From NCBI RefSeq assembly GCF_016786255.1, contig NZ_JADMKT010000063.1, positions 1-46,032 on the forward strand: DNA of 46,032 bases, in the 5' to 3' direction. This stretch comes from Robertkochia sediminum (GTDB lineage: Bacteria > Bacteroidota > Bacteroidia > Flavobacteriales > Flavobacteriaceae). The translations under genes were made by a program, and so were the position numbers. A model generated the notes under the pieces. It was not told where the DNA came from, made no database searches, and saw nothing but the letters and a program-made list of their open reading frames with translations. The first letter of the stretch is position 1. The number at the start of each line of letters is the position of its first letter. This document shows, in pieces, positions 1-8,758 of the stretch.

Positions 1-91
1 GGTAAAGTTACTATGTTTGTTTTAGGCCACAGTTCCAATGAAATAAGAGGAAAGAATCAAAGGTAGAATTGGGGCATTATTAAACAAAAAA

Positions 92-149
92 GCATAAGCC
101 AAGTTTTTTATTTTAAGGTAATAACAATCTAAAAAACATTGACTTATGC
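92..149 (+). promoter_or_regulatory. Inverted repeat covering the transposase start codon
   Basis: GCATAAG at 92-98 is the exact reverse complement of CTTATGC at 143-149, and the second arm contains the transposase ATG (146-148). In mRNA this could hide the start and limit transposase production. It could also be part of the element's left non-coding end. Only the complementarity is seen; the function is inferred. Confidence 0.3.
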
Positions 150-1231
150 CGACATTAGTTAAAGATACGCCGAGAGGATTTGATGGGCAAACAATTTATA
201 TTGGAATTGACTGTCATAAGAAGAGTTGGAAGGTCACGCTTTTAAGTGATAATTTTGAACTGAAGACGATGAGTAGGGATGCTGATGCTCAAGGGTTGGC
301 AAAATACCTTCAAAAGCATTATCCCGGAGCTTGTTATAAGGCTGTTTACGAGGCGGGCTTCAATGGGTTTACTCCTTGCAGAACACTTCGTTCATTGGGT
401 ATAGATGCTCAGGTGGTACATGCAGCAGATATCCCTACAAGTCAGAAGGATCGCCAACGAAAGAATGATACGGTCGATAGTAGGAAACTAGCCAATACAC
501 TGCGATCCCAGTTACTTAAAGGGATCGATGTTCCGGATCGGCATTTGGAGTTAGACCGTAGTTTACTGCGTTTGCGTTATAGTTTAACGAAGGATCTTTC
601 CAGGGTGAAGAATCGGATTAAGTCGCTTTTGTTTCAGTATGGGATTTCTATTCCTGAGGAACTTGACCGGGGGAGCAAGAGTTGGACTAAGGCTTATGTT
701 GCGTGGTTGGAAAGTGAGATGGTAAAGTATCCGGATCTTAAATTCATTATTCAGGCTCATCTGGATTACGGCCAATATTTAAAGGTCAAGAAGAAAGAGG
801 TGAGTTCTCGTTTAAGAGCTCTGGCAAAGAGTAATAATTACCGTGAGAATGTACTATTGCTGCAAAGCATACCTGGTATAGGTGTTGTGACAGCCATGAC
901 TTTGCTGACTCAAATTGGGGATATACATCGTTTTACCAACTTTGACCGTCTTTGCGGTTATTTTGGATTAATGCCTAAGGTACATGCTTCAGGAGATCGG
1001 GAGAGCTCCTCGGGTATAAGCTCCAGAGGTCGAACTAATGTAAAGAACACATTGATCGAAGCGGCCTGGAGTGCAGTTCGCAGCGATCCTGCACTGACTT
1101 TACGATTTACCAACTTGAGTAAACGGATGAAAAAGAATAAGGCTATCATTCGAATTGCCAAGAATCTTTTAAACCGGATTCGTTATGTATTAATTCATCG
1201 AGAGCCTTATAAGTATGGGGTCGTATGTTAA
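146..1231 (+). CDS. IS110/IS1111-family transposase (DEDD recombinase)
   Basis: Complete 361-residue transposase. The N-terminal RuvC-like DEDD domain shows D22 (GIDCHKK), E69 (VYEAG), D108 and D111 (KNDTVDSRKLA). The C-terminal Transposase_20 domain starts near residue 245 (QSIPGIG) and carries the serine-rich GDRESSSG segment expected to hold the catalytic serine. In this family such enzymes cut and rejoin DNA using a DEDD/Ser composite site and, where tested, a bridge RNA encoded in the element's non-coding end. The reading frame is intact, so the copy may be active. The start ATG lies inside a 7-bp inverted repeat (GCATAAG 92-98, CTTATGC 143-149). Neither element end is defined, since IS110 elements usually lack clear terminal inverted repeats and target duplications. 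Confidence 0.93.
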   Translation: MPTLVKDTPRGFDGQTIYIGIDCHKKSWKVTLLSDNFELKTMSRDADAQGLAKYLQKHYPGACYKAVYEAGFNGFTPCRTLRSLGIDAQVVHAADIPTSQKDRQRKNDTVDSRKLANTLRSQLLKGIDVPDRHLELDRSLLRLRYSLTKDLSRVKNRIKSLLFQYGISIPEELDRGSKSWTKAYVAWLESEMVKYPDLKFIIQAHLDYGQYLKVKKKEVSSRLRALAKSNNYRENVLLLQSIPGIGVVTAMTLLTQIGDIHRFTNFDRLCGYFGLMPKVHASGDRESSSGISSRGRTNVKNTLIEAAWSAVRSDPALTLRFTNLSKRMKKNKAIIRIAKNLLNRIRYVLIHREPYKYGVVC

Positions 1232-1298
1232 AAACAAATAGCGTGAATCAGAAAGCTTTAACTTTAATGGTACTATTTATAAACCTGGGAAAATTACA

Positions 1299-1386
1299 AA
1301 GGGGGAACGAACGTTCGTTTACAATTGCAGCACTTGAAGATCACTGATCTGCAAGCAGACTGTTCGGTGAAGTTTACGTCCCCCTT
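1299..1386 (+). ncRNA. Candidate structured RNA in the IS110/IS1111 3' non-coding end
   Basis: An outer stem AAGGGGGA (1299-1306) with TCCCCCTT (1379-1386) encloses a 14-bp perfect palindrome (1306-1319, centred on ACGT), an AGATCA-C-TGATCT inverted repeat (1338-1350) and a CTGC-AA-GCAG hairpin (1349-1358). It lies 68 nt past the transposase stop on the same strand. IS1111-group elements carry their guide (bridge) RNA in the 3' non-coding end, so this is a reasonable location, but the length and internal loops have not been matched to a known model. The rest of 1387-1596 shows nothing recognisable. Confidence 0.35.
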
Positions 1387-1596
1387 CCTTTTAAAGTGAA
1401 CAATAAATTGCAGCTAATGCCTAAGCATTGAGACTGTTGATAGAAGATTAATTGAAAGGGTTTTTAGTAAAAAAGTAGTACCATCAAAGAGAAAGAGTGT
1501 TTGAATCATGAACAGAAATGGAAGCTTTGAAAAGGGCTTCCGAAAGACTATAATGGTAAAAAACAGGCTTTTTGCTTGGAAAACAACATAGAAGAG

Positions 1597-1628
1597 GTAA
1601 AGAAGTAAAGATGTAAAGAAGTAAAGGG
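1597..1628 (+). repeat. Four-copy 8-bp tandem repeat (GTAAAGAA)
   Basis: Units GTAAAGAA, GTAAAGAT, GTAAAGAA and GTAAAGGG follow each other exactly at 8-bp spacing. It sits downstream of the GH109 gene, beyond its terminator. The period and the leading GTA are shared with the two larger tandem repeats at 11511-11694 and 31671-31798. Confidence 0.75.
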
Positions 1629-1670
1629 GATGGTTATTTGACAACAACCTGCTTGTCTGAATTACCCAAT

Positions 1671-1701
1671 AAAAAAAGCAGACGATCTCGCCTGCTCTTT
1701 T
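1671..1701 (-). terminator. Rho-independent terminator of the GH109 gene
   Basis: Read on the minus strand, the AGCAG and CTGCT arms form a short G+C-rich stem followed by a run of seven T. It begins 24 nt after the stop codon at 1725. Confidence 0.65.
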
Positions 1702-1724
1702 GTATAAAGTTTAGTCTTATGCAA

Positions 1725-3089
1725 TTAAAAATCGTCTTTCATCCAATTATAGGGCTTGCGCTTTACCCAATTCCCTCGCGTGAAATCAGGGAAATCTTGT
1801 GGTTCACCATTGTTGGCGATCGACCTTTCCGATAATGGTGTTACGGCGCTCCATGCGGCTGCGTCGTATACGTCCATAGGAGGCGCGATATTCTGTTTTG
1901 CCGATTCTACAAAGGCATTCATCACAAAGAAATCCATACCTCCGTGTCCGGATCCTTCAGCATAGGTACCGAACTTTTTCCATAGGGGGTGGTCGTAGGT
2001 TTCCAGGTAGCTATCCATTTTTTCCCATCCGTGACCTTCGCTTTTACCCTCAACAAAGATGCGTCTGTTGTCATAATCGAACTCCGTGAGTCCCTTTACT
2101 CCCTGAACCCTGAAGCCCAGTGAGTACGGACGAGGAAGGTTGACGTCGTGGGTAATGATAATGGTCTCGCCCTTGGCGGTTTCTATAGTGGTTGTGATCA
2201 CATCACCCTGCTTCCATTTTATAGCGGCATTAGGGTGATCTTTACCACCTTTTTCATGGTTTACGATATAGTCGTGCAGTCCGACAGCTTTTGTGGCGTG
2301 AGAGGTCAGGGATACGAAACGGTTACCCCTGTTGATATCGGCCATAGTAGCCACCGGCCCAAGACCATGGGTCGGATAAACATCGGCATTTCTAAGTTCG
2401 GAGTGCTTTGTACGCCAGCGTGCTTCAGAGATTCCTTTTTCACCATACTCAACACCTCCGCCATATGGTTGTTTGCCGTCGTTAAATTTTACATGGCGAA
2501 GATCGTGCTGGTAACCACATCTAAAGTGTACCAATTCTCCGAAAAGTCCTTCCTTCACCATGTTAAGTACGGCAAGTACATCTCTTCGGTAGTTTACATT
2601 TTCCAGGATCATCAGGTGCGATCCGGTTTCTTCATGGGTATTCACCAGGTCCCAGCATTCGGTCAGGGTATTGGCTGCAGATACTTCTACTCCTGTGTAT
2701 TTTCCGGCTCTCATGGCATCTTTTGACATGCGTACATGCCATAACCACGGCGTAGAGATCACTACGGCATCTACCTCTTTTAGCTCGAGGAGGTTTCTGT
2801 AATCGTAGTCATCTTTTCCGAAGGTCTTTGGTGCTGGTTTCCCCGCTTTTTTGATCGACTTAAGATTTAACGCTATACGCTCGGGATCTGTATCGCAAAT
2901 AGCGGTGATGTTCACATCATCTCTTAGTAAAAGATTATTGAGGTGGTTGGTTCCCCGGAGTCCTACGCCTATAAGGGCTACGTTTAGTTTTTCCTTACCT
3001 GCATTCCTGGAAAAAGCCAGTTCAGGCATGAATAAAAGTCCGGTACCTGCCGCGGTGGTGGTGCGAATAAAATCTCTTCTCGAATTCAT
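1725..3089 (-). CDS. GH109 family glycosidase (Gfo/Idh/MocA fold), probable alpha-N-acetylgalactosaminidase
   Basis: A 454-residue protein with a Tat signal (SRRDFIR, residues 3-9) and then an NAD-binding Rossmann motif (GVGLRGTNH). The body closely resembles the NAD-dependent GH109 enzyme of Elizabethkingia: E163 (ENVNYRRD), Y193 (GYQHD), Y238 and H241 (YPTHG) occur with the spacing I recall for its active-site residues. Such enzymes remove terminal alpha-GalNAc through transient oxidation, and the Tat signal puts this one in the periplasm with cofactor pre-loaded. It is the last gene of a minus-strand set with a Na+ symporter, a nucleotidyltransferase and a GHMP kinase. A plain Gfo/Idh oxidoreductase is the alternative, but the C-terminal GHGGMDFF and PLSERSIANNG segments favour GH109. 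Confidence 0.85.
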   Translation of the reverse strand: MNSRRDFIRTTTAAGTGLLFMPELAFSRNAGKEKLNVALIGVGLRGTNHLNNLLLRDDVNITAICDTDPERIALNLKSIKKAGKPAPKTFGKDDYDYRNLLELKEVDAVVISTPWLWHVRMSKDAMRAGKYTGVEVSAANTLTECWDLVNTHEETGSHLMILENVNYRRDVLAVLNMVKEGLFGELVHFRCGYQHDLRHVKFNDGKQPYGGGVEYGEKGISEARWRTKHSELRNADVYPTHGLGPVATMADINRGNRFVSLTSHATKAVGLHDYIVNHEKGGKDHPNAAIKWKQGDVITTTIETAKGETIIITHDVNLPRPYSLGFRVQGVKGLTEFDYDNRRIFVEGKSEGHGWEKMDSYLETYDHPLWKKFGTYAEGSGHGGMDFFVMNAFVESAKQNIAPPMDVYDAAAWSAVTPLSERSIANNGEPQDFPDFTRGNWVKRKPYNWMKDDF

Positions 3090-3140
3090 TATGCTTGTTT
3101 GGTTAGTAGTTTTTTTAGTTTAAGGTTTTTCACAGGTTGA

Positions 3141-4961
3141 TCAGAAGATCACGGTTTTGATCTTTTTCCACAATCGGGTAAGGATCACGGCTCCTACAAT
3201 GGCTAAGGCTGTTAGTATGGCGGCCTTGGTATACCTTCCGTAGATCCAGTATCCCGTGGCGAACAAGCTGCTGTAGATCACGAGACACCCCACCAGGGTG
3301 GCTGCGATCCCTGCAGGTACGTTCCAGGCTTCTTTACCGGATACCCCTTCTTTCGTGTCAATAACTTCTTTCTCGATGACCTTGGTCCAACCCGGGCCAC
3401 CGGGGTTGATCTTTTTATAAAAATTGATCAGGGTTTCCTGGGTTTCGGGTGCGGTAAGGTAGGTTGTGGCGATCCAGATAGCAGACGATACGGCGACCAC
3501 GAACGGATAGGTCATCCATCCCGGCATAAGGCCTTCGGTGCCGTCCTGACCAAAGAGTATAGCGCCCACAGCTGTAAAGTTGATGAGCAGGGAAATGATT
3601 CCGGAGGCAAACATGGCCGAGATCTCGCTCCACGCATTGATACGCCACCAGAACCATCTTAAAATAAAGATGAGTCCGGTTCCGGCCCCGAACATCAGGA
3701 TGATATTGAAAAGTTGCAGGGCATTGTTAAGAAGTAAGGCCAAACCGGCAGAAACCACCATAAGTAATACCGTGGCCAGACGCCCTATGTTTACCTGCTC
3801 TTTTTGGGAAGCTTTGGGATTGATGTGCTGGATGTAAAAATCGTTTACTACATAAGACGACCCCCAGTTGAGGTGGGTAGAGATGGTCGACATATAGGCG
3901 GCTACCAGGGAAGTAAGCACCACACCTAAGAGTCCGTTGGGCAGTTTGGTAAGCATTGCCGAATAGGCGAGGTCATGTCCCAGCTTATCTTCGGTCACAT
4001 TGGGGAAGGCTTCGTGTATACTGGCTACATCCGGGTATACGACCAGGGAAGCGAGGGCCACGAGGATCCATGGCCACGGACGCAGGGCATAGTGCAGGAT
4101 GTTAAAGAAAAAGGTAGCGCCAATGGCGTGGTTCTCATCTTTGGCAGCGAGCATACGCTGAGCGATATAGCCACCCCCTCCAGGTTCAGCTCCCGGATAC
4201 CAGGCACTCCACCATTGCACGGCCAGTGGAATGATAAGGAGGGTGATCAGGGCACTTTTATTGTCCAGGTCGGGCAGGATATCGAGTTTTCCGACTACGT
4301 TCTCATGGGTGATCAGGGCTTGTAAACCACCCACTTCAGGTAGGTTCACGCAATACCATGCGGCTCCGATCCCTCCGGCCATAGCCACAAAGAACAAGAT
4401 GAAATCGGTATATACCACCCCTTTGAATCCACCAGCTGTACTGAAGATCACTGTAACGATACCGGCGATCCCGATGGTTTCAAGGGGAGAAAGGCCCAGC
4501 ATGATCTGTCCGATCTTGATCGCTGCAAGGGTTACTGCCGACATGGCCAGAACATTAAAGATCACCCCGAGATATACGGCTCGGAATCCTCTTAAAAAGC
4601 GCGCTGGTTTTCCTCCGTAACGAAGTTCATAGAATTCGATGTCGGTATTTACGCCCGATCTCCTCCATAATTTTGCATAGATAAAAACGGTAAGCAGGCC
4701 GGTGATCAGAAAGGCCCACCACACCCAGTTACCACTAACACCACTGTTACGAACAATGTCGGTTACCAGGTTAGGGGTATCGGTAGAAAAGGTGGTTGCC
4801 ACCATAGAGACTCCGAGAAGCCACCAGGGCATGGTTCTTCCTGAAAGGAAGTATTCTGAGGAACTTTTTCCCGATTGACGGGAAACGTAAAATCCTATAC
4901 CAAGGGAAATGGTGAAAAAGGCACCAATGAACAGGTAGTCCAGGGTATTTAGTGAGATCAT
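3141..4961 (-). CDS. Sodium:solute symporter (SSS family)
   Basis: A 606-residue integral membrane protein with about 14 hydrophobic helices. The N-terminus (LDYLFIGAFF, then YFLSGRTMPWWLLG) is typical of SSS/SLC5 transporters, which couple solute entry to Na+ influx across the inner membrane. The ATG at 4961 (MISLNTLDYLF) is preferred because the first helix starts there; a further upstream in-frame start at 5021 would add 20 charged residues not expected in the family. The gene lies 51 nt upstream of the GH109 gene and 143 nt downstream of the nucleotidyltransferase, so the substrate is probably the sugar processed by those enzymes; it cannot be read from the sequence. Confidence 0.88.
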   Translation of the reverse strand: MISLNTLDYLFIGAFFTISLGIGFYVSRQSGKSSSEYFLSGRTMPWWLLGVSMVATTFSTDTPNLVTDIVRNSGVSGNWVWWAFLITGLLTVFIYAKLWRRSGVNTDIEFYELRYGGKPARFLRGFRAVYLGVIFNVLAMSAVTLAAIKIGQIMLGLSPLETIGIAGIVTVIFSTAGGFKGVVYTDFILFFVAMAGGIGAAWYCVNLPEVGGLQALITHENVVGKLDILPDLDNKSALITLLIIPLAVQWWSAWYPGAEPGGGGYIAQRMLAAKDENHAIGATFFFNILHYALRPWPWILVALASLVVYPDVASIHEAFPNVTEDKLGHDLAYSAMLTKLPNGLLGVVLTSLVAAYMSTISTHLNWGSSYVVNDFYIQHINPKASQKEQVNIGRLATVLLMVVSAGLALLLNNALQLFNIILMFGAGTGLIFILRWFWWRINAWSEISAMFASGIISLLINFTAVGAILFGQDGTEGLMPGWMTYPFVVAVSSAIWIATTYLTAPETQETLINFYKKINPGGPGWTKVIEKEVIDTKEGVSGKEAWNVPAGIAATLVGCLVIYSSLFATGYWIYGRYTKAAILTALAIVGAVILTRLWKKIKTVIF

Positions 4962-5104
4962 GGGTATGGGTTTAAGGTTGATCGGGCACCTGTTCAAGCG
5001 GTGCCCGGAGCTTAGAACCAAAAATACTTTTTTCGACCAATACCCGAAATTTTTTCGCCCGGCAACTTCCCTGAAAAGCCCAGCGCGAGATCTGAAGGGC
5101 AGAA

Positions 5105-5983
5105 CTAATCCCAGAGCCTTTCAGGGTAGTGGTCCCTGATGCGCTTTTTTAAGATTGCAATGTCTTCTTTTGAGGTGAGGTCCGGAACATGTTCGGCCAG
5201 GGGAAGCGCTAAAACGCTTTGCTCATGGTCGTGTACCATATTGAGCAGTGCCGTTGGTAATTCTTTTTCCCGGCGTTCCGGGTTCATAGGACAATTCACG
5301 AGATAAGGATAGATCTGATCTCCGGAAAACATAAAAATGTTCATGCTCACCCTGAACTTGCCTTCAGGATCACGGTACAGCGCTGCCTCGCTCGCCGTTG
5401 GCTTTTCAATGATGTCGGCCAGATAATTGTCTGTGTCAGTTTTTACCAGGGCAAAACGGTTGATGCGTTCTGTTGAGAATTCTAGTGCGTCCCGGTCATA
5501 AGAGATAAAGGCGTTCGGAGCCCTGGTGCCCTTAAGCAGCGAAAAGGCTTCTGTCGAATACAGGTTATCGCTGTTGCAAACAATAAACCGCTCCTTTTTG
5601 AGCCAAGGTTGTTGGTCCAGGGTTTGCACAAGAGCATCTGCTGTCCCCAGGGGTTTTACCCTTCCTTCCGGAATATGCTGTAGTGCGAAATGGGTTTCAA
5701 GCCCGTGGTAATCGTTCTGGTCTCCTTTAAAGTGTTCTCTGAAAGGCAAACTATTTGGACCGGTGAGGAAGACGACCTTTTTAATGCCTGCCTCCCTGGC
5801 GTTAAAGAGGAGGTAATCGATAAGGGGATAGCCGCTATCGCCAAGTTTAATGAGGCCTTTACTGCGTTCATTGGCCTGTGCGATCTCTTCAGGAGACAAG
5901 TGTTTGTTGGCTTCTGCCATAGAGCGTTTCATACGTGAGGATGCACCCCCGGCAAGAATGACTAGAGATTGAATGGTTTTCAT
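5105..5983 (-). CDS. Sugar-1-phosphate nucleotidyltransferase
   Basis: A 292-residue NTP-transferase-fold protein. The nucleotide-binding signature LAGGASSRM is at residues 10-18, followed by a basic stretch, and the metal-binding aspartate lies in the VCNSDNLY segment near residue 147. Proteins of this class join a sugar-1-phosphate to UTP, GTP, CTP or dTTP with release of pyrophosphate. It begins 14 nt after the GHMP kinase stop, so the two are almost certainly co-transcribed and perhaps work in series: kinase makes the 1-phosphate, this enzyme activates it. Neither base nor sugar specificity can be read directly. A MurU-like role in recycling is possible, but MurU partners with an APH-type kinase rather than GHMP. 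Confidence 0.8.
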   Translation of the reverse strand: MKTIQSLVILAGGASSRMKRSMAEANKHLSPEEIAQANERSKGLIKLGDSGYPLIDYLLFNAREAGIKKVVFLTGPNSLPFREHFKGDQNDYHGLETHFALQHIPEGRVKPLGTADALVQTLDQQPWLKKERFIVCNSDNLYSTEAFSLLKGTRAPNAFISYDRDALEFSTERINRFALVKTDTDNYLADIIEKPTASEAALYRDPEGKFRVSMNIFMFSGDQIYPYLVNCPMNPERREKELPTALLNMVHDHEQSVLALPLAEHVPDLTSKEDIAILKKRIRDHYPERLWD

Positions 5984-5997
5984 AGGGTTGTTTGTGG

Positions 5998-7104
5998 TTA
6001 TACGATTCGTACTCCAGGGTCGGTAGCCACCAGGTAGGCATCTCTTGCCCCGGATCGTTTGATAGCGTCAATTACTGCTAGCTCTTTTCCTTCGGGTGCA
6101 AGGGCAATGATACTTCCTCCAAGTCCGGAGCCTACGATCTTGGCACCAAGGGCACCGGCATCGAGGGCGGCTTCGATCATTTTATCGATCAGTGGCACCG
6201 TGATCCCCAGGTTATCGCGCAATAAGGCATGGTGTTCATTGATCAGGGAACCTATCAAAGCCATATCGGGATGTTCTTTTCTGATCTCTGTCAGAGCGGT
6301 ACGGGTGATCGAATGGTTGCATACGGCGGCTTCAAAAACTTTTTTCAGTGGTTCGGGCACCAGGGGCAGCAAGGTGTCGAGGTCTTCGTTACGGGCGTCG
6401 GCAATTTCGAAATCAGGATGGGTATTTTGTATGGCCTTTATGGCTTCCCATGCTTTTGTTCTCAACTCCCCAAGAAGCGAAAGGGTGGGTTTAGGAATAC
6501 CGGATTCACCAACGATGAGCCCGGGAACCTCTTTTTTATAGGTTTCATAGGAGGCATTATCGTCGGTTTCCAGGTAAATGATGTCCCCAAGAGCAATGGC
6601 ATATTGATCCATTCGTCCGCCGGGACTCCTTTGCTCGGTTACCTCAGCTTCATAGGCCAGTTGTGCGATATACTCACGGTCTTTCTTCATCGGGGTAGAA
6701 GAGGCAGCGAGCAGGAAGTTTACCCATCCAACCACCACGGCCGAAGAGCTGGAGATCCCTGCATTAATGGCCACGTTACCTTTAACGATGATTTTGTATC
6801 CGTTTGCCAATTGGCCTCCCTGAGCCTTAAACACCTTATAAGCGGCCAGCAAGTGATCGCCGATAACGCCCTCGCCAAAATTTTCATCCAGGGCAATGTA
6901 TTTTTCTTTATTGATATCGGGTAAGACAACATGGAGGTGGTTTTCGGCTATTGGGGTTGCGGTGAGATCGATATGGCGGTCAATGGCACAGGCGATCACA
7001 GGCAGGTACATATAGTCCTGGTGATCTCCGAATAAACAGGTTCTTGCTGGACTCTTGATCCGGATCACTCCCTTTTGGTTGTGTTCTTCTGGGTTTGTTT
7101 TCAT
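5998..7104 (-). CDS. GHMP-family sugar kinase (galactokinase-like)
   Basis: A 368-residue GHMP kinase: N-terminal substrate motif SPARTCLFGDHQDYM (18-32), the ATP-binding motif with four serines (NAGISSSSAVVVG, about 115-127) and the C-terminal glycine motif GSGLGGS (about 334). The HxD pattern at H28-D30 is like galactokinases that phosphorylate C1. The ATG at 7104 is chosen; an in-frame TTG further upstream would add nine residues without family support. Together with the adjacent nucleotidyltransferase, the GH109 enzyme and a symporter, a GalNAc or other hexosamine 1-kinase role is plausible. Mevalonate-kinase-like annotations also occur for this group, but no mevalonate-pathway gene is nearby. 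Confidence 0.82.
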   Translation of the reverse strand: MKTNPEEHNQKGVIRIKSPARTCLFGDHQDYMYLPVIACAIDRHIDLTATPIAENHLHVVLPDINKEKYIALDENFGEGVIGDHLLAAYKVFKAQGGQLANGYKIIVKGNVAINAGISSSSAVVVGWVNFLLAASSTPMKKDREYIAQLAYEAEVTEQRSPGGRMDQYAIALGDIIYLETDDNASYETYKKEVPGLIVGESGIPKPTLSLLGELRTKAWEAIKAIQNTHPDFEIADARNEDLDTLLPLVPEPLKKVFEAAVCNHSITRTALTEIRKEHPDMALIGSLINEHHALLRDNLGITVPLIDKMIEAALDAGALGAKIVGSGLGGSIIALAPEGKELAVIDAIKRSGARDAYLVATDPGVRIV

Positions 7105-7193
7105 AGGTACTACTAGAGGGAACTCTAACAATAGGGTATTTGATATGCCTTGCCCAATGGCAATGGTAGAAGGGTTTGTCTTGAATAAAGTGA

Positions 7194-7715
7194 TCAGAAC
7201 CTGGCGCTGTTGAGCACTTCACTGATCTTATTGCGGAAGATGAGCAGTAAGGCACCGCAAATAAGTTGCAATCCGCTTATCGCCAGATTAGCAGATGGTT
7301 CTATGGCAGGTTTATTACGACCGATGAATCTTTCCCATGCTGAAGGTTCAGACTGATTTTTCATCAGGTTGAAGGTCTGGTAAATAAACTCAGGAAATTT
7401 ACTTACCACAAGAACCCCTCCGGCAAGGATAACCCCCAGTTTGATGAGAGTAAGGGTATCGATCTTACCAAAGTGTACTTCTTTCTCTTCAAATCCCTGG
7501 TCCAACTCCAACAGGTCGATAATGGCATCACTACGAAAAACGATCACCAAAAAGAATCCGATCATAATAACGGAAACAACAAAGATCCATATGAAAGAAG
7601 AGATCTCGAAATCGGAGATACTGAAGGCCTTGGGTAAAAAAGTGAACAGGCTGATGATCAATGCATAGACCCCAAAGAGTTTTAAAATGAGCCTAAAAAG
7701 GTCACGAAGTAGCAT
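7194..7715 (-). CDS. Uncharacterised four-helix membrane protein
   Basis: A 173-residue protein with hydrophobic segments near residues 10-32, 42-62, 90-110 and 145-163, and a charged stretch between helices 2 and 3 (LLELDQGFEEKEVHFGK). I do not recognise the family. It lies 89 nt upstream of the GHMP kinase on the same strand and could head the operon. A Bacteroidota -7 box (7738-7745) precedes it by 22 nt. No signal peptide or catalytic motif is visible. Confidence 0.7.
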   Translation of the reverse strand: MLLRDLFRLILKLFGVYALIISLFTFLPKAFSISDFEISSFIWIFVVSVIMIGFFLVIVFRSDAIIDLLELDQGFEEKEVHFGKIDTLTLIKLGVILAGGVLVVSKFPEFIYQTFNLMKNQSEPSAWERFIGRNKPAIEPSANLAISGLQLICGALLLIFRNKISEVLNSARF

Positions 7716-7737
7716 GGAATAAGGATTTAGGTTTGTT

Positions 7738-7745
7738 CAAATATA
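7738..7745 (-). promoter_or_regulatory. Bacteroidota -7 promoter box TATATTTG
   Basis: On the minus strand TATATTTG matches TAnnTTTG exactly and lies 22 nt before the ATG of the four-helix membrane protein. No good -33 TTTG is found at 17-21 nt, so only the -7 element is claimed. It would drive the membrane protein and possibly the kinase-to-GH109 genes. Confidence 0.5.
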
Positions 7746-7919
7746 GCATTTTTTCGAAATAATGTAGGTGCTAATTAGATTATTGGTAGCTATTGAACCA
7801 TGTATGAAACCGTTTGGTCGAAAATGCAAAGGGACACTACCTTTGGCGTTCCCAAGGTAATGCCCCCTTTATCTGATGCATCAAAAGACGAATACCGAAG
7901 TTGTTCCCGTCCGGAGAAT

Positions 7920-8603
7920 TTAATCTTCCTTTCCTAAAAATTTATAAGTAATCCCTGCAAGGGCAGCACCTGCAATAGGGGCAACCCAGAATAACCAGAG
8001 CTGTTGTAAAGCCATACCGCCGGCAAAAAGCGCCTGGCTGGTACTACGAGCCGGATTTACAGAGGTATTGGTTACGGGAATACTGATCAAATGGATCAGG
8101 GTAAGGGCGAGACCGATGGCGATCCCTGCAAATCCTGCCGGAGCCTTCGGATGTGTGGCCCCAAGGATCACGATAAGAAACATAAAGGTGAGTACAACCT
8201 CGGCCAGTAAAGCCGCCATCATGGAGTAGCCATCCGGAGATAAGGCGTCGTAACCATTGGCAGCAAAGGTGCCGATCTCGAATCCGGCCTTTCCGGAAGC
8301 AATACCGTAGAGTACCGCTGCTCCGGCAATTCCGCCGATGACCTGGGCACTGATGTAGGGAAGAAGTTCTTTACTTTCAAAACGTCCACCGATCCACAAT
8401 CCGATAGAAACAGCCGGATTCAGGTGACATCCGGAAATGTGGCCAATGGCATAGACCATGGTTAATACTGTTAAACCAAAGGCGAGGGAAACCCCGGCAA
8501 AACCAATACCGAGTTCCGGAATACCGGCGGCGAGTACGGCACTACCGCAACCACCGAATACCAGCCAAAAAGTGCCGATGAATTCTGCGATAAATTTTTT
8601 CAT
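7920..8603 (-). CDS. aqpZ: Aquaporin Z
   Basis: A 227-residue MIP-family channel with six helices and two half-helix NPA loops, HLNPAVS (about residues 61-67) and SVNPARS (about 183-189), the arginine after the second NPA being the selectivity-filter residue. The start [20 protein letters not shown] is the classic AqpZ N-terminus. It allows rapid water flow across the inner membrane and so buffers osmotic shock. It is a single gene; the cupin gene upstream is separated by 155 nt. Glycerol facilitation is unlikely because the second motif is not GLxxNPARD. Confidence 0.95.
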   Translation of the reverse strand: MKKFIAEFIGTFWLVFGGCGSAVLAAGIPELGIGFAGVSLAFGLTVLTMVYAIGHISGCHLNPAVSIGLWIGGRFESKELLPYISAQVIGGIAGAAVLYGIASGKAGFEIGTFAANGYDALSPDGYSMMAALLAEVVLTFMFLIVILGATHPKAPAGFAGIAIGLALTLIHLISIPVTNTSVNPARSTSQALFAGGMALQQLWLFWVAPIAGAALAGITYKFLGKED

Positions 8604-8758
8604 AGTTCAAGTTTTAGTTGGTTGTTGCAGGATCGACCATTTCATGGATATACATATGTCATGTCCTGCGAATACGCCCGGATCCTGTATGAAAATTAAC
8701 TTAAAAATATGTAAAAATACTGATTCACAGTGTGTTGTGTGTTTTCGGGGTGTTTTTA

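Noticed and set aside
2148-2726. 192-codon frame antisense to the GH109 gene
   Set aside because: It lies fully inside a clearly conserved gene on the other strand and shows no motif.
6229-6924. 231-codon frame antisense to the GHMP kinase
   Set aside because: Shadow of the kinase reading frame with no motif of its own.
5105-7104. AmgK-MurU type MurNAc recycling, given a NamZ gene nearby
   Set aside because: The kinase is GHMP, not the APH fold of AmgK, and namZ is 6 kb away on another transcript.
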